From Devosia equisanguinis (lineage in GTDB: Bacteria > Pseudomonadota > Alphaproteobacteria > Rhizobiales > Hyphomicrobiaceae), in the NCBI GenBank assembly GCA_945862355.1, contig CAMAYR010000028.1, positions 1 to 33,831 of the forward strand: a stretch of 33,831 nt of DNA. The letters are read 5' to 3'. The notes below the pieces were generated by a model. It was given only the letters and a program-made list of their open reading frames with translations, had not been told where the DNA came from and made no database searches. Position 1 is the stretch's first letter. Every line of letters starts with the position of its first letter. Made by a program: the position numbers and the translations under genes. Shown one piece after another: positions 24,233 through 31,754 of this stretch.

Positions 24233-24254
24233 AAGGCCGGCGTTCCCGGGCCTT
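24233..24254 (+). terminator. Weak hairpin after the hydroxylase operon
   Basis: AAGGCC and GGCCTT form a 6-bp stem that can be lengthened by two G-C pairs past a bulged base. It starts 37 nt after the CoxS-like stop. No T-tract follows, so it is only a candidate end of the hydroxylase transcript. Confidence 0.3.
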
Positions 24255-24395
24255 CGAGCGCTGGTGTCTGCAGGCAGCATGCCCCGGGCTGCGTTAACCG
24301 CTCGGGATGAAGTTTCTTTTTGTTTATGCTGTTGCGGAAATAGTTTGGACTGTACTGCATTCAGAAAAGTTCTGCTCGGCGTTTGAAGCCGAAAA

Positions 24396-24947
24396 ATGCC
24401 GCGCACATCGACACCTCTGTCAAAATGGGTGCATGCGATGGTTGTCCAGGACCATGAGAAGTCGGGCGAGGCACTTTTTCGGGCCGCCGGTGCCGTGGTG
24501 GCGAACGGCTCTGCTGCAGGAACGGACGGCGTGACCAATGGTGGCACGCATCCCCGCGAGGCTAACGCGCAGCGGTCCCGACGTGATCGTTCTGCGCCAG
24601 CCAGGCAGGAGCGAGTTCCCTATGCGTGGGGTCGCTCGGATGGCATTGCTCTTGCCAGCATGTTCCTGCTGCTCCTCACTGTCGTCGCGCGGCTCCAGTA
24701 TCCCGAGCTTGCCAAAGAGCTGGCGCTCGAGCTCCGTTACATGCTCGGTCTGCTCGCAAGCTGCTTCATGCTCGGTATCAGTGGCTGGTTTCCGTCGGGG
24801 GAGCGAGCGGCTCCCAAGCTCGACGCGATCTACACGCTGCTCGTTCTGATCGTGCTGGTCGCGATGTGGGATTTCCTGCTTTCGGGCTCGCTGCATCATC
24901 AGTTCAGGGGGCTCATCGACGCGATTACGCAATTGGGCAACAGATAG
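24396..24947 (+). CDS. Hypothetical membrane protein with three C-terminal helices
   Basis: Up to 183 residues. The N-terminal half is polar and low-complexity (NAQRSRRDRSAPARQERVPY). The C-terminal half has three hydrophobic segments: GIALASMFLLLLTVVARL, LRYMLGLLASCFMLGISGWF and IYTLLVLIVLVAMWDFLLS. I recognise no family. The start is uncertain: ATG 24396 and ATG 24438 both lack a good ribosome-binding site. It sits on the same strand between the molybdenum hydroxylase and the flavoprotein genes, about 200 bp after one and 246 bp before the other, so operon membership is unclear. Confidence 0.6.
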   Translation: MPRTSTPLSKWVHAMVVQDHEKSGEALFRAAGAVVANGSAAGTDGVTNGGTHPREANAQRSRRDRSAPARQERVPYAWGRSDGIALASMFLLLLTVVARLQYPELAKELALELRYMLGLLASCFMLGISGWFPSGERAAPKLDAIYTLLVLIVLVAMWDFLLSGSLHHQFRGLIDAITQLGNR

Positions 24948-25010
24948 TCGCTCGGACCCGATCGAGGGGAAGCTGCACCGGATCTGGCACCTGCCTCGAT
25001 GCGGATCATG

Positions 25011-25049
25011 CATCGGTTGCCGCCATCGGTTGCCGCCATCGGTTGCCGC
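25011..25049 (+). repeat. 13-bp tandem repeat, three copies
   Basis: CATCGGTTGCCGC occurs at 25011-25023, 25024-25036 and 25037-25049 with no mismatch, in the 246-bp spacer before the flavoprotein gene. With three units of 13 bp it shifts frame and is non-coding. Confidence 0.97.
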
Positions 25050-25193
25050 CAGTTGACACGGCTGAGGCACTTATCCAACGTTCCAGCTCTGGCGCGATGG
25101 CGTCGGCTCGGCCGTCGATGCCGGCCGCTGGATCAGGAATGCGCGGCGCGGGTGATGTGACGGTAGTGGGAATGGTTCTGGGGACGGGGCTCG

Positions 25194-26429
25194 ATGAGCG
25201 GACAAGACGTGCACAAGGTGGCCATCGTCGGCGGCGGCCAAGCCGGACTGCAGGCGGCGTTCACGCTACGCGAGTTTGGGTTCACTGGATCGATCACGCT
25301 TTTTGCCGGCGAGCCCTTTCTGCCATACCAGCGGCCACCCCTGTCCAAGACCTACATCAAGGAGGATAGTGCCCCGGACAAAGTCTACCTGCGCCCCGAG
25401 CGCTTCTTCGTCGAGCGCGGCATCGACTGCAAGTTGGGCGCGCGGGTCGCTTCGATCGATCGGAAGGCGCGGACGCTGGCTCTGTCCACTGGCGAGACGG
25501 CGGCCTGGGACCGGCTGGTGCTGGCGACCGGCGTGATCAATCGACGGCTGCCCGTTCCCGGCGCGGATCTCGACGGTGTCGTCATGCTGCGCGGGCTCGA
25601 GGACGCGCACGATCTACGTCCACGCATCAAGGCGGCCCGGCAAATCGTGATCGTGGGCGGCGGTGTGATCGGGTTGGAGGTCGCCGCGGTGGCGCGAGGC
25701 CTTGGGATCGAGGTGCATGTGATCGAGCTGGGCGAACGGCTCGCCGGCCGTATCTCGAGTGTACCGCTTTCGGCTCATTTGCTCGCGTATCATCGGGGAC
25801 TGGGCACGACGGTTCACCTCGGCGCCAGCGTAACCGCGATCGAAGGGCGCGAGGGCAAGGTCGCGGCTGTGCGCGTCGATAACGGTCAGCGGATCGAGAC
25901 GGGGCTGGTGCTGGTGTGCATCGGCGTTCTGGCCGACACGGGGCTCGCGGCGAACGCGGGGCTCGAGGTGAAGGACGGCATCCTCGTCGACGAGCATGCA
26001 GTCACTTCCGATCCCGCGATCCTGGCGGCGGGCGACTGCACGCGCTTCAAGCCGGCGCACGGGGTGCTCGACAGCATCCGTCTCGAGAGCGTTCAGAACG
26101 CGATCGACCAGGCGAAGTGCGCAGCCGAGACCATCGTCGGCCGGCCGCGGGTCTACGACGCACTGCCTTGGTTCTGGAGCGACCAGGGCAGCCTCAAGCT
26201 GCAGATTGCCGGGCTGGCGGCGGGACATGACCAGACGATCTTGAAGGTCGACGAGGCAAAGGGTGGGGTGGCGATCTACTGTTTCGCCATGGGGGCGCTG
26301 ATCGGCGTCGAATGTGTGAACCGGCCGGGAGACTTCATGGCGGCGCGGCGCGTCCTCGGCGCCCGCAAGCGCGTGACCCCGAGCGATGTGGAGAAGCCGG
26401 ACTTCGAGCTCAAGGCGTTCATGGGCTGA
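25194..26429 (+). CDS. Ferredoxin/rubredoxin-reductase-type FAD oxidoreductase
   Basis: 411 residues. FAD-binding IVGGGQAGLQAA at 11-22 is followed by PYQRPPLSK (44-52), a hallmark of the BphA4/putidaredoxin-reductase group. A second dinucleotide fold, IVIVGGGVIGLEVAAVARGLGIEVHVIE, binds NAD(P)H, and ILAAGDCTRF is the C-terminal FAD contact. A reductase-type C-terminal domain ends the protein (DVEKPDFELKAFMG). Such enzymes move electrons from NAD(P)H to a small ferredoxin that feeds an oxygenase or P450, in the cytoplasm. Neither partner is encoded in the window. ATG 25194 has a G-rich ribosome-binding site. Its position after the hydroxylase genes is suggestive, but no shared transcript can be shown. 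Confidence 0.93.
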   Translation: MSGQDVHKVAIVGGGQAGLQAAFTLREFGFTGSITLFAGEPFLPYQRPPLSKTYIKEDSAPDKVYLRPERFFVERGIDCKLGARVASIDRKARTLALSTGETAAWDRLVLATGVINRRLPVPGADLDGVVMLRGLEDAHDLRPRIKAARQIVIVGGGVIGLEVAAVARGLGIEVHVIELGERLAGRISSVPLSAHLLAYHRGLGTTVHLGASVTAIEGREGKVAAVRVDNGQRIETGLVLVCIGVLADTGLAANAGLEVKDGILVDEHAVTSDPAILAAGDCTRFKPAHGVLDSIRLESVQNAIDQAKCAAETIVGRPRVYDALPWFWSDQGSLKLQIAGLAAGHDQTILKVDEAKGGVAIYCFAMGALIGVECVNRPGDFMAARRVLGARKRVTPSDVEKPDFELKAFMG

Positions 26430-26442
26430 GGCGCCCGGCTTT

Positions 26443-26468
26443 GCCCACCAGGTCTGCCCACCAAGTCT
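26443..26468. repeat. Two 13-bp imperfect direct repeats
   Basis: GCCCACCAGGTCT (26443-26455) is followed at once by GCCCACCAAGTCT (26456-26468), with one mismatch. It occupies the gap between the convergent flavoprotein and Trm112 genes. Confidence 0.8.
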
Positions 26469-26495
26469 GACTAACAGGTCCGCCCAATAGGGGGC

Positions 26496-26765
26496 CTATT
26501 TGTGCACGGCCTCGTCGTCGTCGAGCTTGCGGGCGGCCTCCACCGTCATCATCGGCACGCCGTCGCGGATGGGGTAGGCGAGGCGAGCGACGCGGCTCAC
26601 CAGCTCCTGGCGCCCGGCATCGTAGTCGAGCGACGTCTTGGTGACGGGGCAAACCAGCAGCTCGAGCAGTCGGCGGTCGACCCCGTGGCCAGTGCCAGTG
26701 CCAGAGTCAGCACCAGAGTCAGCACCAGAGTCAGCACCAGTGGGCTCGCGTGTCGCGTCCGTCAT
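26496..26765 (-). CDS. Trm112 family protein
   Basis: 89 residues. The core [21 protein letters not shown], then [21 protein letters not shown], is the Trm112/UPF0434 family, small proteins with a zinc-ribbon-like fold. Eukaryotic Trm112 activates tRNA and protein methyltransferases; the bacterial role is less clear. Only one cysteine is seen in the usual CP position (LVCPVTK), as in many bacterial members. The first 28 residues are a low-complexity extension with GADS repeats that comes from a DNA tandem repeat and is probably disordered. ATG 26765 has GGAG about 9 nt upstream. It is the last gene of a three-gene minus-strand operon. Confidence 0.9.
   Translation of the reverse strand: MTDATREPTGADSGADSGADSGTGTGHGVDRRLLELLVCPVTKTSLDYDAGRQELVSRVARLAYPIRDGVPMMTVEAARKLDDDEAVHK
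26701..26740 (-). repeat. 12-bp tandem repeat in the Trm112 gene
   Basis: CCAGAGTCAGCA (plus-strand reading) is present three times at 26701-26736, plus CCAG, without mismatch. On the coding strand it gives Gly-Ala-Asp-Ser repeats in the N-terminal extension. Confidence 0.96.
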
Positions 26766-26810
26766 ACTGCATCATCTCCGTTGGTCGCATAGCCGGGCCA
26801 AAGGCTGGAC

Positions 26811-27497
26811 CTACTGCAATGTGCCGCCGCCGCCCGAGGCATCGCCGGCAGCGATGGCCATTTCGGCAAGCGCCATCAGCACGTCGGCGCGATCCTTCAA
26901 CGTGCGAGCCTCGAGCAGAGCCTGCTTCTCCTCCGGCCGGAACGGGCTCATCGACGCCAGCCCGTTGACCAGCGGCTCGAGGGGCGCACGCGTCACGGTG
27001 CTCCAATCCACCTCGAGGCGGCGGATCGCGAGGTAGGACTTCAGCACCCGCATGAGCTCCTGGCGGTCGATGCGCTCCACGCTTTCGTCCTCGTCGAGGT
27101 CGCCTGAGAACTCGGAGAAATCGGTCTCGACGATCCGGAAGGGGGCATCGCTCGAGATTTCCGCGAGGACGGAGAACCGGGCGATGCCGGTCAGCGCGAT
27201 GCGCAACCGCCCGTCGGGCAACTCCTGGAAGGCAGTGAGCCGGCCGGCGCAACCTATGCGTTTCAGTGGAACCGCCTTGCCCTGCGGGCTCTCCATCGCC
27301 TCTACGTTGTCACCGGGCTGGATGACGCCGATCATGCGATCGCCCTTAAGCGCGGCGTCGATCATCGCCAGGTAGCGCGGTTCGAATACGTTGAGCGGCA
27401 GATCCGATCGCGGCAGCAGGATGGCGCCGCTGAGCGGGAACAGAGGGATGCGGGCGGGCAGATCGCCCAGTGTCCGATAGCTGTCGCTCAGCGCCAC
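26811..27497 (-). CDS. LON substrate-binding-domain protein
   Basis: About 228 residues matching the N-terminal domain of Lon protease alone, without ATPase or peptidase: IPLFPLSGAILLPRSDLPLNVFEPRYLAMI, then RIGCAGRLTAFQELPDGRLRI and LTGIARFSV. The domain probably binds unfolded or specific substrates; the physiological role of these stand-alone proteins is unknown. GTG 27497 is preferred because AAAGGAG lies about 6 nt upstream; ATG 27527 would add ten residues but has no ribosome-binding site. It lies between the thioredoxin-TPR gene (45 bp) and Trm112 (45 bp) in one operon, a neighbourhood I recall as conserved in Hyphomicrobiales, which suggests a shared proteostasis role. Confidence 0.9.
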   Translation of the reverse strand: MALSDSYRTLGDLPARIPLFPLSGAILLPRSDLPLNVFEPRYLAMIDAALKGDRMIGVIQPGDNVEAMESPQGKAVPLKRIGCAGRLTAFQELPDGRLRIALTGIARFSVLAEISSDAPFRIVETDFSEFSGDLDEDESVERIDRQELMRVLKSYLAIRRLEVDWSTVTRAPLEPLVNGLASMSPFRPEEKQALLEARTLKDRADVLMALAEMAIAAGDASGGGGTLQ

Positions 27498-27542
27498 GAC
27501 TTGCTCCTTTATGGAAGCGCCGCCCATGGACGGCGCGAGACT

Positions 27543-28469
27543 TCATGCGAACATCAGCGAAGAAAGCCTGCGGCGTCCGTCGAGGGTGGCGGGGTCCTTG
27601 GGGCCCCAGGCGTCGAACAACTGCACGAGTTGCTTGCGGGATGCCTGCTCATTCCAGTTTCGGTCGCGGCGGAATGATTCCAGCAGCTGCTCGATCGCCC
27701 TATCCTTGTCGCCGCGCGCGGCCAACGCCATTGCGAGGTCGATACGCGCCTGATGATCGGCTGGATCGGCGGCGATCCTGGCCTCGAGTCCGGCGAGGTC
27801 GGAGGCGGAGCCGGCGCCCCGCTTGGCAAGGTCGATGGCAGCCATGACGCTCGCCACGACGCTGCTGGCCTGTTTGTCGGGGGGCACCAGGGAAAGCGTC
27901 TGCTCGGCGCGGGGGATGTCGCCGCTTTGCAAGTAGCAGCGCGCAAGGCCGGCCAGGGCGGCCACGTTCTGCTGGTCCTCCTGCAGGACGGTGGCATAGA
28001 TTTGGGCAGCACCTTGCAGATCGCCGCTCTCGAAAGCCTTATCGGCCTCGGCGAGCGCAGCGTCCAGGTCGGCGGCGCTGTCCTCGCCAAGGATGCGGTC
28101 GATGAAGGCCTTGATCGCACTCTCGGGTTGCAGCCCCATGAAGCCATCGAGGGGCCGGCCGTCGCGGAAGGCATAGACGGTCGGTAGCGACTGGATGCGC
28201 AATTGGCCCGGGATAGAGGGGTGCTGGTCGACGTTGAGCTTCACCAGCAGCACTTTGCCGCCGTAGCTCTGAACTACCTTCTCGAGGAGGGGGGCGAGTT
28301 GTTTGCAGGGGCCGCACCAGTCGGCCCAGAAATCGACCAGGACGACGGCGTTTTTCGAGGCATCGATGACATCGGCCTTGAAGGCTGCCGTCGAGGTCTC
28401 TTTGACGATGTTGCCGGCGCCGCCGGCAGCAGGTGCAGTTCCCGGACGCTTGCCAAAGCCGAGATCCAT
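27543..28469 (-). CDS. cnoX: CnoX/YbbN-type thioredoxin-TPR co-chaperone
   Basis: 308 residues. The N-terminal thioredoxin domain has an intact WCGPCK active site (residues 51-56) and cis-Pro96 in QSLPTVYAF. From about residue 115 there are TPR-like helical repeats (ALAEADKAFESGDLQGAAQIYATVLQED; ALAGLARCYLQSGDIPRAEQTL) and a C-terminal helical domain ending in DGRRRLSSLMFA. This is the CnoX (YbbN) architecture: a chaperedoxin that protects proteins from oxidation and hands them to GroEL. The E. coli protein has lost its redox site, whereas alphaproteobacterial members such as this keep CGPC, so reductase activity is expected. ATG 28469 has AAGGAG 8 nt upstream. It is the first gene of the operon. 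Confidence 0.95.
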   Translation of the reverse strand: MDLGFGKRPGTAPAAGGAGNIVKETSTAAFKADVIDASKNAVVLVDFWADWCGPCKQLAPLLEKVVQSYGGKVLLVKLNVDQHPSIPGQLRIQSLPTVYAFRDGRPLDGFMGLQPESAIKAFIDRILGEDSAADLDAALAEADKAFESGDLQGAAQIYATVLQEDQQNVAALAGLARCYLQSGDIPRAEQTLSLVPPDKQASSVVASVMAAIDLAKRGAGSASDLAGLEARIAADPADHQARIDLAMALAARGDKDRAIEQLLESFRRDRNWNEQASRKQLVQLFDAWGPKDPATLDGRRRLSSLMFA

Positions 28470-28679
28470 AGTCGGTCTCCTTTATCAGTCGGTTCGATCG
28501 GTCAGCTCGATCAGCCAGTCGCTCGCAGCGCTCGCTCGGCCCGCGACCGGAGTGCGCTCGAATTGCGGTGATGCGAAGCCGGGCGGGCAACAGTCGAACG
28601 CCTGCGACGGCTCGCTACCTAGTGTAGCTTCTTCATCTGACGTTTGGTTGCCAGCCCAGCCGCAAGCGGGTGCCAAATG

Positions 28680-28898
28680 TCAGAACCCGAACACTAGATA
28701 TAGGATGCGCGGCTCGTGTCCACACGCGCGAATGAACCCCAAATGATCCTCGCGCGCAATGTTGGTTGTCGCGGTGTGCTCCGGCGGGGAGCCGCTGATG
28801 GTCTCGACCGTCATCGAACCCTGGTCCAGACTGGGGCTTACGCGCAGGAAGTGACCATCGGCTCTGTATAAAAATCGTGATACAACAGCATGGTGCAT
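28680..28898 (-). CDS. Possible small hypothetical protein (72 aa)
   Basis: MHHAVVSRFLYRADGHFLRV is followed by a region with normal high-GC third positions (MTVETISGSPPEHTATTNIA; HLGFIRACGHEPRILYLVFGF). The first dozen codons are AT-rich and atypical; an internal ATG near 28814 would give a 44-residue product. No family is recognised, no good ribosome-binding site is seen, and it could be the remnant of a longer gene. It is kept because its codon use is better than that of other frames in this sparse region. Confidence 0.3.
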   Translation of the reverse strand: MHHAVVSRFLYRADGHFLRVSPSLDQGSMTVETISGSPPEHTATTNIAREDHLGFIRACGHEPRILYLVFGF

Positions 28899-29099
28899 TC
28901 AGGGGGCGTGGCCATGAACTCCCCGTTTCCGAGGGGCAGCCGGTCGGCATCTGATGTTCCCACCCTGACACGTGGCACCCCGCAGATGCACGAGCATTCC
29001 CTGCCCACCTCCCCGGCGTTGTTCGTGTTGCGCCATCCTGAACGCCCGCCCACGACTGCCCGGGAACGCCCGTTCAGCCTACAATATCGCGCTGACTGA

Positions 29100-29200
29100 A
29101 CCGGAAAACCAAATGTTCGACCCTTCGTCGGGCATTTGGTTTGGAGATATCCGCGCGCAGGGGGGGGGCGGCTGCGGGCAAGAAAAAGGGGCATACCGGC
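29100..29200 (+). repeat. Dispersed hairpin repeat, copy 2
   Basis: Arms 29106-29121 and 29127-29142 (16 bp) enclose a 5-nt CCTTC loop. The two imperfections are adjacent T-G wobbles on the plus strand. The outer part of the stem seen in copy 1 is lost here. Shared flanking blocks (CGCGCGCAGGG, GCGGCTGCG, GCAAG, then A-rich, ending ACCGGC versus ACTGGC) confirm relation to 4191-4297, in the same orientation. It too lies between two minus-strand genes. Confidence 0.8.
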
Positions 29201-29417
29201 CCGGCACAGGACAACGGAAGTTGAACTTTCGGTAGGCCAATACTAGCTGCATTGGGAGCGATCTTAAGGTCCAAGTGAGCCATAAGTCATTGTATTTGTG
29301 AAAATTCGCGGCGTGTGCGGCAGTGCGAACGCTTCGCGCATGGAATATCAGGCATCAGCACTGGCGACCTGCCTCAGGTCGACGCGGGTGGGGGCGTGGT
29401 CGACGATGCAGTTGGGT

Positions 29418-30149
29418 TCAATTGGACCAATTCGGCTGCCAGAAGGGGTTGAGGCCGATCACCATATTCTCGCCCCTTAGCTCGTTGGTCCTGGCATTGA
29501 GATGGGTGAGGCCGAACTTGACCTGGAATTTCTTGGTGACCTGGGCCTGAATGCTGATGTTTGCCGCCTTGGGGTTTCCGCGGTTGAACTCCACCTTGTA
29601 CGTGAGGTTGCCGATAACGAAGCGCTGGTTCTGGAACAGACCCGCAGGCGCGCCATTGAACTCTGCCCGGTACTTGTTGCGTGGGTTCCTGACCGCATCG
29701 GCACAGCCCGGCCGCGCCAGCAGCTCCTTGCGGATCTCGTTCAGATCCTCGGCGGAATACTCGTAGACCACGGCGTCGGTCACCGACATCGTCACCGTGT
29801 TGACGAGGCGGGCGCCGAACTCGGCGTTCAGACGGTCGACGACGGTGGCGCCAGCATCGAATGTGAAGCCCTTCTCCGAGAAAAACCCGGCAGAGACGAG
29901 TTGGTCGCGCAGGATGGCGGGATCCTGGGTGACATTGACCCGGTTCTGGCAAATCATCTCGACCTTGAGCACACCCTTGAAATTGTAGCCCCGGATGATG
30001 GAGCCCGGCGTGAAGTACTTCGCGGTCGGGGAGATGCGATAGACGGAGTATTGGTTGAAGACGAGGTCCTGGGCCTGGGCTGCGGATGACGCAGCAGCGA
30101 GGCCTAGAACGGCCCCCAGCACCTTGCAGATTGTCGAGACACGACGCAC
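29418..30149 (-). CDS. Secreted hypothetical protein
   Basis: About 243 residues, starting at GTG 30149 (RRVSTICKVLGAVLGLAAASSAAQA, a good signal peptide with a G-rich ribosome-binding stretch upstream); GTG 30164 and GTG 30170 are alternatives. The mature protein has alternating polar/hydrophobic stretches suggesting beta structure (LVFNQYSVYRISPTAKYFTP; VLKVEMICQNRVNVTQDP) and ends KFGLTHLNARTNELRGENMV then GLNPFWQPNW. I recognise no family. Two cysteines in the mature part could pair in the periplasm. A longer frame on the same strand (29374-30174) lacks a plausible product and is a shadow. Confidence 0.7.
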   Translation of the reverse strand: MRRVSTICKVLGAVLGLAAASSAAQAQDLVFNQYSVYRISPTAKYFTPGSIIRGYNFKGVLKVEMICQNRVNVTQDPAILRDQLVSAGFFSEKGFTFDAGATVVDRLNAEFGARLVNTVTMSVTDAVVYEYSAEDLNEIRKELLARPGCADAVRNPRNKYRAEFNGAPAGLFQNQRFVIGNLTYKVEFNRGNPKAANISIQAQVTKKFQVKFGLTHLNARTNELRGENMVIGLNPFWQPNWSN

Positions 30150-30398
30150 GCCTGTAACCCCCACTGTCACCCAACCGGTCGCGAACCTAGCTGGCCAGTG
30201 TCCATCGGGTCAACGAAGCGGGGCCTGAATGCTGGTGCTGTGCGTTCAATCGGCAACAGTGACGACCGCAGGGGGCAGGGGGCGTGTCGTGTCGGCGTCG
30301 TTTCAAACTGTCGAAACCGATGGATTGCGCTGCCACGCAACCGGGCGCAAAAGTGGATGCCGAATCCCACCCGTTTTTCCGTGTTGCGCCACTCGTCG

Positions 30399-31607
30399 AT
30401 GCAAGATCCATCCAAGCCAGGCTCTGCCGGCCAGCAGCATATGATCGACTACAGCTTGCTGTCGATCCTGTGCATGCATGCGGTGGTCTCGCAGATCGTC
30501 TATTCGATGCTGCGCGTGACGATCTCCTATCGCACTATCGAGCTCGGCCTCTCGCCGATCTGGGTCGGCATCATCACCGGGGCATCCGCGGTGCTGCCGA
30601 TGCTGCTGGCGGTCTCGATCGGTCGCTTCGTGGACCGCGGCTACGACGCGCTGACGGCGCGGGTGGGGAGCGTCGTCATCCTGGCGTGCTGCCTGGGCTA
30701 CCGGCTGTCTAGCGCGGAGCTCGGGGAGCTGTTGTTCTTCACAGCCTTCCTCGGCGTCGGCCACACGCTGCAGATGGTGTCGCAGCAGATGCTGTGTGTG
30801 CGGGCCTCCAGCAACGACGTCAGCCGCGAATCCGTGTTCGGCCACTACATGGTGTGCGCGGCCGTTGGGCAGGGGGTGGGGCCGCTGATCGTCGGCTGGC
30901 TGGGTGGTGCGCAGCGCATTCCGCCGACGCAGCTGCTGTTCGCCATCGCGGTGGCGCTCGCCATCGTATCGCTCGTCATCTCGCTTAGAATTAAAGCGCG
31001 GGAGCGCTCTTCCCGGGCCGTCGCCGCCCAACAGCGCAAGGTGCCGCTACCGGAGCTGCTGCGCACGCGCGGCGTGCCGACGCTGATGATCGCCAGCGTG
31101 ATCACCGTGACGGCGCAGGACCTCATAGTCATCTACCTGCCGGTGCTCGGTGCGCAGCGCGGCATCGAGGTGGCACACGTCGGCACGTTGTTGATGATCC
31201 GCTCGATTTCGTCGGTGGTGTCGAGGCTGTTCTATCCCGCGATGATCCGCGCCGTGGGGCGGGTGCCGCTGACTGTCGGCACGATGGCGGCGGCGGCGGC
31301 CGGGCTGGTGGTGCTGGCCTCTCCCATGCCGCTACCGGTGCTCTATGTGGCGATGGCGGTCACCGGCTTCGGCCTGGGCATTGCGGCGACTCTGTCGATC
31401 TCCAATATGGTGGATATAACACCGCCCGGTGCGCGGGGGCTGGCGCTTTCGCTCAGGATCACGGGGAACCGGGTGGGGCAGGTCTCGTTGCCGATCGTGG
31501 CAGGTATCGTCGCGGCGGCGATGGGGGCCGGCGGTATCTTCGCGATCATGGCGGTGACGCTAGCCGCTTCCGCTGCCTCCGTGCATGTCGTGCGGGGCAA
31601 GGAGTAG
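30399..31607 (+). CDS. MFS transporter
   Basis: About 402 residues with 12 hydrophobic segments. The N-terminal helix LLSILCMHAVVSQIVYSML is followed by LGLSPIWVGIITGASAVLPMLLAV and SIGRFVDRGYDALTARVGS, a motif-A-like loop. Later features are GHYMVCAAVGQGVGPLIVGW and GFGLGIAATLSISNMVDITPPGARG. It is a general 12-helix major facilitator of unknown substrate. The frame is open from 30198, but the upstream part is non-coding; ATG 30399 (MQDPSKPG) and ATG 30441 (MIDYSLLS) are the candidates, neither with a strong ribosome-binding site. It is divergent from the secreted hypothetical and 147 bp before serA. Confidence 0.88.
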   Translation: MQDPSKPGSAGQQHMIDYSLLSILCMHAVVSQIVYSMLRVTISYRTIELGLSPIWVGIITGASAVLPMLLAVSIGRFVDRGYDALTARVGSVVILACCLGYRLSSAELGELLFFTAFLGVGHTLQMVSQQMLCVRASSNDVSRESVFGHYMVCAAVGQGVGPLIVGWLGGAQRIPPTQLLFAIAVALAIVSLVISLRIKARERSSRAVAAQQRKVPLPELLRTRGVPTLMIASVITVTAQDLIVIYLPVLGAQRGIEVAHVGTLLMIRSISSVVSRLFYPAMIRAVGRVPLTVGTMAAAAAGLVVLASPMPLPVLYVAMAVTGFGLGIAATLSISNMVDITPPGARGLALSLRITGNRVGQVSLPIVAGIVAAAMGAGGIFAIMAVTLAASAASVHVVRGKE

Positions 31608-31754
31608 CAACAGTAATCGATTGGATCGGAGTGCTGGGGCCGAACGATGGGCCCTCGCGCGGATCAGGCGCAGCCAAAGGCGGCATCGGCGCGGTTGACA
31701 CTCAGCCCCCCACCGCCGACGTTCGCGCAGAATCAATCGCGCGGAGAGCGACGC

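Larger units (their letters stand above)
28470..29417. other. 948-bp sparse region
   Basis: This lies between the CnoX-type operon and the secreted hypothetical, both on the minus strand. Contents I can name are one doubtful 72-codon minus-strand frame (28680-28898) and the second copy of the dispersed hairpin repeat (29100-29200). The remaining frames overlap each other without motifs. TATAAA at 28866-28871 sits in a short AT-rich patch that could hold a promoter, but no -35 box is convincing. Confidence 0.5.

Noticed and set aside
26486-26500. AATAGG/CCTATT palindrome at the end of the Trm112 gene as a terminator
   Set aside because: The stem is only 6 bp and overlaps the stop codon, and no T-run follows.
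28470-29417. A tRNA or other known structured RNA in the sparse region
   Set aside because: I found no cloverleaf, no GTTCRA T-loop and no CCA end; only the dispersed hairpin repeat is structured. A covariance search would be needed to exclude small RNAs.
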